Assembly (NCBI GenBank): GCA_900545725.1
Contig: URAI01000004.1
Span: 1-64,000, forward strand
Length of the DNA: 64,000 nt
Direction of reading: 5' to 3'
Source of the DNA: an uncultured Eubacterium sp.
Lineage (GTDB): Bacteria > Bacillota > Clostridia > Lachnospirales > Lachnospiraceae
A program made the translations under genes and the position numbers. The notes beneath the pieces were generated by a model. That model was not told the origin of the DNA, did not search any database, and saw only the letters and a program-made list of their open reading frames with translations. Below are positions 60,341-64,000 of this stretch, one piece after another. The first letter of the stretch is position 1. Every line of letters starts with the position of its first letter.

Positions 60341-61762
60341 ATGGCTGACTCTAAAAAAGATAATCTTATAAAAGATGAGCAAAAAAAAGATAAATTCAAA
60401 AGTAAAAATAAAACAAAATATCAAAATAAATATACAGTATGTAATGCATTAAAACATGGAAATATATTTACAAGATTAAGCTGTATTATAATGGGGCTTG
60501 GAAATATAACATGTGGACAGATTGTAAAAGGTATTATATACATGCTGTCAGAAGCCGGCTTTATATGGTTTATGGTATCAAAAGGATTACAGAGTCTTAG
60601 CATGCTTCCCGGTCTTGGTGAAAATGAACAGGGGGAGATATGGAATGAGACACTTGGTGTATATGAATATGTAAGCGGTGATAATTCACTTCTTATTTTG
60701 TTATATGGAGTGGCAACATGCTTTGTATGTGCAGCATTTATTATGTTATGGAGAAGTAATATAAAGAGTGCATACGAACAACAGATAAAAAAAGAGAGCG
60801 GAAAGCATATAAAAACATTTACGGAGGATATTAAGAGTCTTTTTGATGATAATCTTCATAAATTACTACTTACTCTTCCTGTAACAGGAGTACTTGCATT
60901 TACAATTCTTCCGCTTGTATTTATGATATCAATGGCATTTACTAATTATAGTAAGGTTGACAGCCATTTAATCCTGTTTGACTGGGTTGGTCTTGAAAAC
61001 TTCAAACAGATGTTTGATATAAGCGGAACACTTGGCAAGACTTTCTGGTCAGTACTTGGATGGACAATAATATGGGCAATATTTGCCACAGCATTAAATT
61101 ATATACTGGGCATGCTTCTTGCAATGCTTATTAACAGAAAGGGAACTAAGATAAAAGGTTTTTGGAGATTTGTATTTATTCTTTCAATTGCAGTTCCACA
61201 GTTTGTATCACTTCTTGTATTAAGAAGTATGCTTACACAGGATGGTATTGTAAATGTAATGCTAAGAAATGCAGGAATAATTGACAAGGCACTTCCATTC
61301 TTTACTAATGCAACCTGGGCAAGAGTTACGGTAATTGTTGTCAATCTTTGGATTGGTATTCCTTATACAATGATGCAGGTTACCGGTATATTACAAAATA
61401 TCCCAATGGAATTATATGAGGCGGCTGATGTGGATGGAGCTAATGGTTTTGTAAAGTTTTTTAAGATTACACTTCCATATATGTTATTTGTAACAGCACC
61501 TTATCTTATTACTACATTTACAGCCAATATTAATAATTTTAATATTATATATCTTCTCACAAAAGGAGATCCGGTACCGTCAGGAAGTACAGCCGGTAAG
61601 ACAGACCTTTTAGTAACATGGCTTTATAAGCTTACGGTTGATTACCAGTATTATAATCTTGGAGCTGTAATCGGTATTATGACATTTATCCTGTTAGCAA
61701 TTGGTTCACTGCTTGTATACAGAAGAACTAAAGCATATAAAGACGAGGAGGGATTTCAATGA
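60341..61762 (+). CDS. sugar ABC transporter permease (MalF-like)
   Basis: 473 residues from ATG 60341 (GGGGAG 60328-60332). A lysine-rich cytosolic start, two N-terminal membrane helices with a short extracellular loop (50-150), then the six-helix permease core with the EAA loop YEAADVDGANGFVKFFKITLPYM near 365. The longer N-terminus is like MalF with fused helices. It pairs with the MalG-like product that overlaps it by 4 bp. No ATPase gene follows, so a shared MsmX/MalK-type ATPase elsewhere is expected. Confidence 0.9.
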   Translation: MADSKKDNLIKDEQKKDKFKSKNKTKYQNKYTVCNALKHGNIFTRLSCIIMGLGNITCGQIVKGIIYMLSEAGFIWFMVSKGLQSLSMLPGLGENEQGEIWNETLGVYEYVSGDNSLLILLYGVATCFVCAAFIMLWRSNIKSAYEQQIKKESGKHIKTFTEDIKSLFDDNLHKLLLTLPVTGVLAFTILPLVFMISMAFTNYSKVDSHLILFDWVGLENFKQMFDISGTLGKTFWSVLGWTIIWAIFATALNYILGMLLAMLINRKGTKIKGFWRFVFILSIAVPQFVSLLVLRSMLTQDGIVNVMLRNAGIIDKALPFFTNATWARVTVIVVNLWIGIPYTMMQVTGILQNIPMELYEAADVDGANGFVKFFKITLPYMLFVTAPYLITTFTANINNFNIIYLLTKGDPVPSGSTAGKTDLLVTWLYKLTVDYQYYNLGAVIGIMTFILLAIGSLLVYRRTKAYKDEEGFQ

Positions 61763-62607
61763 AAAGAAAAAAGAAGGTCAGAAATATATTTGCACATTTG
61801 TTTTTAACAGTGCTTGCTATTGTCTGGGTAAGTCCATTATTCTGGATAATAATTACAAGCTTTCGTGCACAGAAGGGAGCATATACAAGCTCATTCTTTC
61901 CTGAAAAATATACATTTGATAACTATATAAAGCTTTTTACTGATACAAATATATTGAATTTCCCTAAGATGTTTACCAATACACTTATTATTGCAATATT
62001 TTCCTGTATTATATCAACATTTTTCGTATTATCAGTTGCATATTGTATGTCACGATTAAAATTTAAGTTAAGAAAGCCTATGATGAATATAGCCATGATA
62101 CTCGGTCTTTTCCCTGCATTTATGGCAATGGTGGCAGTGTATTATATACTTAAGGCAATAGGTTTATCAGAAGGGGCAATGATTCGTGTAGCACTTGTGC
62201 TGGTATATTCAGGCTCGGCAGGAATACAGTTTTACATAGCGAAGGGATTTTTTGATACAATTCCAAAAGGCATTGATGAGGCAGCAAGAATAGATGGGGC
62301 AAACAGATGGCAGGTGTTTACTAAGATAACAATACCTCTTAGCAAGCCAATTATAGTATATACTGTACTTACTTCATTTATAGCTCCATGGGTTGATTTT
62401 ATATTTGCAAGAGTAATTTGCAGGGCAAATGCAGATTATTATACAGTAGCAATCGGTCTTTGGCAGATGCTTGAAAAAGAATATGTAGATAACTGGTATA
62501 CGTGCTTTGCAGCTGGAGCTGTATGTATCTCTCTTCCTATTGCAATACTTTTCATTGTTATGCAGAAATGTTATAATGAAAGTATGAGCGGCGCAGTAAA
62601 GGGTTAA
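61759..62607 (+). CDS. sugar ABC transporter permease (MalG-like)
   Basis: 282 residues; ATGA overlap with the previous stop and GAGGAGGG upstream show translational coupling. Six membrane helices; EAA loop DEAARIDGANRWQVFTKITIPLSKP near 175-200, AWVDFIFARVI and the C-terminal MQKCYNESMSGAVKG like MalG. It forms the membrane channel with the MalF-like protein. Confidence 0.92.
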   Translation: MKRKKKVRNIFAHLFLTVLAIVWVSPLFWIIITSFRAQKGAYTSSFFPEKYTFDNYIKLFTDTNILNFPKMFTNTLIIAIFSCIISTFFVLSVAYCMSRLKFKLRKPMMNIAMILGLFPAFMAMVAVYYILKAIGLSEGAMIRVALVLVYSGSAGIQFYIAKGFFDTIPKGIDEAARIDGANRWQVFTKITIPLSKPIIVYTVLTSFIAPWVDFIFARVICRANADYYTVAIGLWQMLEKEYVDNWYTCFAAGAVCISLPIAILFIVMQKCYNESMSGAVKG

Positions 62608-62634
62608 TGTGACAGATATAGATAAGAGGTAGTT

Positions 62635-64000
62635 ATGGTTAAAAAGTGTATTTCAGTAATTATAATGACAGTTATGATATTATCTATGACAGCCGGGTGT
62701 AACAGCTCGGTTGCTTTTGATATATCCGGGAATAATACAGCTATAGATATAAATGGCAGTGCATATAAGGAGGCAGAAAATAACGCTTCCAATACTCCGT
62801 TTGGAGCATATCCTGATACTGTATATTATACGCTTGGAAAGATGACAAGTGATAATAATTCCAATATGCCAAAAGGAGATACATATGAGGATAATGTGTA
62901 TACAAGATACATAAAAGATACAATTAATGTCCAGAATATAGATGCATTTGAAGCAGAAGACGGACAATACGATACAAAGGTTTCAATGGCTGTTGCAATG
63001 AAGGATATTCCCGATATTATGGTTGTCAGTAATCCTGATACACTATCACTTCTTATTGAGAATGATATGATTGAGGATCTTAGTGAAAGTTATCAAAAAT
63101 GTCTCAGTCCAAAGATAAAATCCATGTATGAAAGTTACGGGGACGAGCTTTTAAGTCAGGTTACTTTTGATGGTAAGATTATGGCACTTCCTGAGACTAA
63201 TATTACAGATGGACCTAATCTTTTATGGTTAAGAAAAGACTGGATGGATAAGTTGGGATTAAAAAAACCTGAAAATATCAGTGATGCTGTTAATATTATC
63301 AAAGCATTTGTGGAAAATGGCATGGGAGATAATGAAAATGGTAATACCGTAGGGCTTGTATGTGATACGAGTATTGCAGGAGAATGTGGCTATAGCAGTG
63401 AATACCTTTTGGATATTATATTTGCTTCATTTGATGCATATCCTAAGCAGTGGTTAAAAGAAGATGATGGAAGTATCACATATGGTTCGGTAACAGATAA
63501 TGCAAAGCAGGCATTAGCTTATATACATGAATTATACGAAGAAAATGTAATTGATAATAATTTTCTTTTGAGAACTACCGCTAATATAATAGAGCTTATT
63601 GAAAATGGTCAGTGTGGTTCGTTTTTTGGACCGTGGTGGGCGCCGAATAATCCGCTTATCAAGGCTGTAGGTTATGATTCGGAGGCTGACTGGCAGCCTT
63701 ATCTTTTACAGACAGACAGTCAGGGAAGAACCTCTTATCACAGCCAGAATCCATGTTATAAATATATTGTGGTCAGAAAGGGCTATGAACATCCGGAGCT
63801 TGCAGCTAAGATAGTTAGTGTTTTATTTGATAAGATGCGTTATGAATGTAATACGTCAAAGGAATTAAAACAGTATTACCAGCTTAGCGTTGAGCCTACA
63901 GCAAGACCGTTATCAATTAATATAGATTATAAGAATGCATTGAATATGTGTTATCAGGAACTTTGTGATGTAATAAATAATGAAAAACAGCCATCCTCAC
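62635..64000 (+). CDS. extracellular solute-binding lipoprotein (partial, runs off the window)
   Basis: The frame opens with ATG 62635 (AGAGGTAG at 62624-62631) and stays open to the window edge, at least 455 residues. Signal peptide and lipobox MTAGC (Cys about 22). Then KDIPDIMVVSN, WLRKDWMDKLGLKKPENISD, DNAKQALAYIHELYEE, FFGPWWAPNNPL and VVRKGYEHPELAAK, which match the family of extracellular sugar-binding proteins such as LplA/YtcQ. The gene follows the MalEFG-like operon by 27 bp, so it probably belongs to it; it may bind an oligosaccharide. 3' end not seen. Confidence 0.85.
   Translation, partial: MVKKCISVIIMTVMILSMTAGCNSSVAFDISGNNTAIDINGSAYKEAENNASNTPFGAYPDTVYYTLGKMTSDNNSNMPKGDTYEDNVYTRYIKDTINVQNIDAFEAEDGQYDTKVSMAVAMKDIPDIMVVSNPDTLSLLIENDMIEDLSESYQKCLSPKIKSMYESYGDELLSQVTFDGKIMALPETNITDGPNLLWLRKDWMDKLGLKKPENISDAVNIIKAFVENGMGDNENGNTVGLVCDTSIAGECGYSSEYLLDIIFASFDAYPKQWLKEDDGSITYGSVTDNAKQALAYIHELYEENVIDNNFLLRTTANIIELIENGQCGSFFGPWWAPNNPLIKAVGYDSEADWQPYLLQTDSQGRTSYHSQNPCYKYIVVRKGYEHPELAAKIVSVLFDKMRYECNTSKELKQYYQLSVEPTARPLSINIDYKNALNMCYQELCDVINNEKQPSS

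Noticed and set aside
1..64000. tRNA or rRNA genes
   Set aside because: I saw no cloverleaf with TTCRANNC arm or rRNA segments on either strand, but I could not run a scan.

Overview
The window is low-GC DNA with strong AGGAGG-type ribosome binding sites, codon use dominated by A/T-ending codons, single-membrane cell-surface proteins and Firmicutes-type regulators (CsoR, PhoP/PhoR, LytTR, SipW-type signal peptidase). Gene content (rhamnose and rhamnogalacturonan use, PTS enzyme I, Cys-rich leader peptide, YhgE/Pip proteins) fits a gut Lachnospiraceae bacterium, possibly a Lachnospira (Eubacterium) eligens-like pectin user. The species assignment is an inference. Nearly all genes lie on the + strand.

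Layout. 1-1200: tail of an unidentified gene, then two tandem cupin proteins. 1300-7750: a compact surface-fibre locus with two TasA/camelysin-like SipW cargo proteins, a membrane-anchored exported protein, a SARP/BTAD regulator with a degenerate GGDEF-like tail, a fibro-slime protein and a SipW-type signal peptidase; a large unknown acidic protein follows. 10.1-13.9 kb: a heterodimeric multidrug-type ABC exporter behind a terminator/attenuator. 14-15.7 kb: a FabX/nitronate-monooxygenase-like flavoprotein behind a FabT-like operator, and convergent psiE-like gene, separated by a 32-bp perfect inverted repeat. 15.9-22.2 kb: rhamnose locus (AraC regulator, GH105, rhaM, rhaB, rhaA, rhaD). 22.2-26.7 kb: structured non-coding DNA, a small hydrophobic peptide gene, then the copper operon csoR-copA with a CsoR-type operator and a probable internal copZ start inside copA. 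26.7-28 kb: two apparent ORF-less transcription units. 28-31.6 kb: double-HTH regulator, LytTR response regulator and cNMP-domain protein. 31.8-37.6 kb: phosphate regulon (pstB, phoU, Na/Pi symporter, phoP, phoR) with PhoP-box arrays, but no pstSCA. 37.8-42.3 kb: two YhgE/Pip proteins flanking a small membrane protein. 42.4-45.6 kb: hybrid sensor kinase. 45.7-48.3 kb: Cys-leader peptide, metY, cysK. 48.7-50.4 kb: glpK with an attenuator-like leader. 50.4-54.6 kb: sbcD-sbcC. 55.2-56.4 kb: yybP-ykoY-like riboswitch and CaCA antiporter. 57-58.7 kb: ptsI. 58.9-64 kb: MalEFG-type sugar ABC importer and a further solute-binding lipoprotein cut by the window end.

The most unusual items are the SARP-controlled SipW/fibro-slime locus, the gene-within-gene copA/copZ arrangement, the tri-cysteine leader peptide ahead of metY-cysK, a two-copy covarying RNA element, two ORF-less transcription units and a degenerate dispersed repeat that supplies ribosome binding sites to several genes. 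All calls are from reading sequence; no database search was possible.
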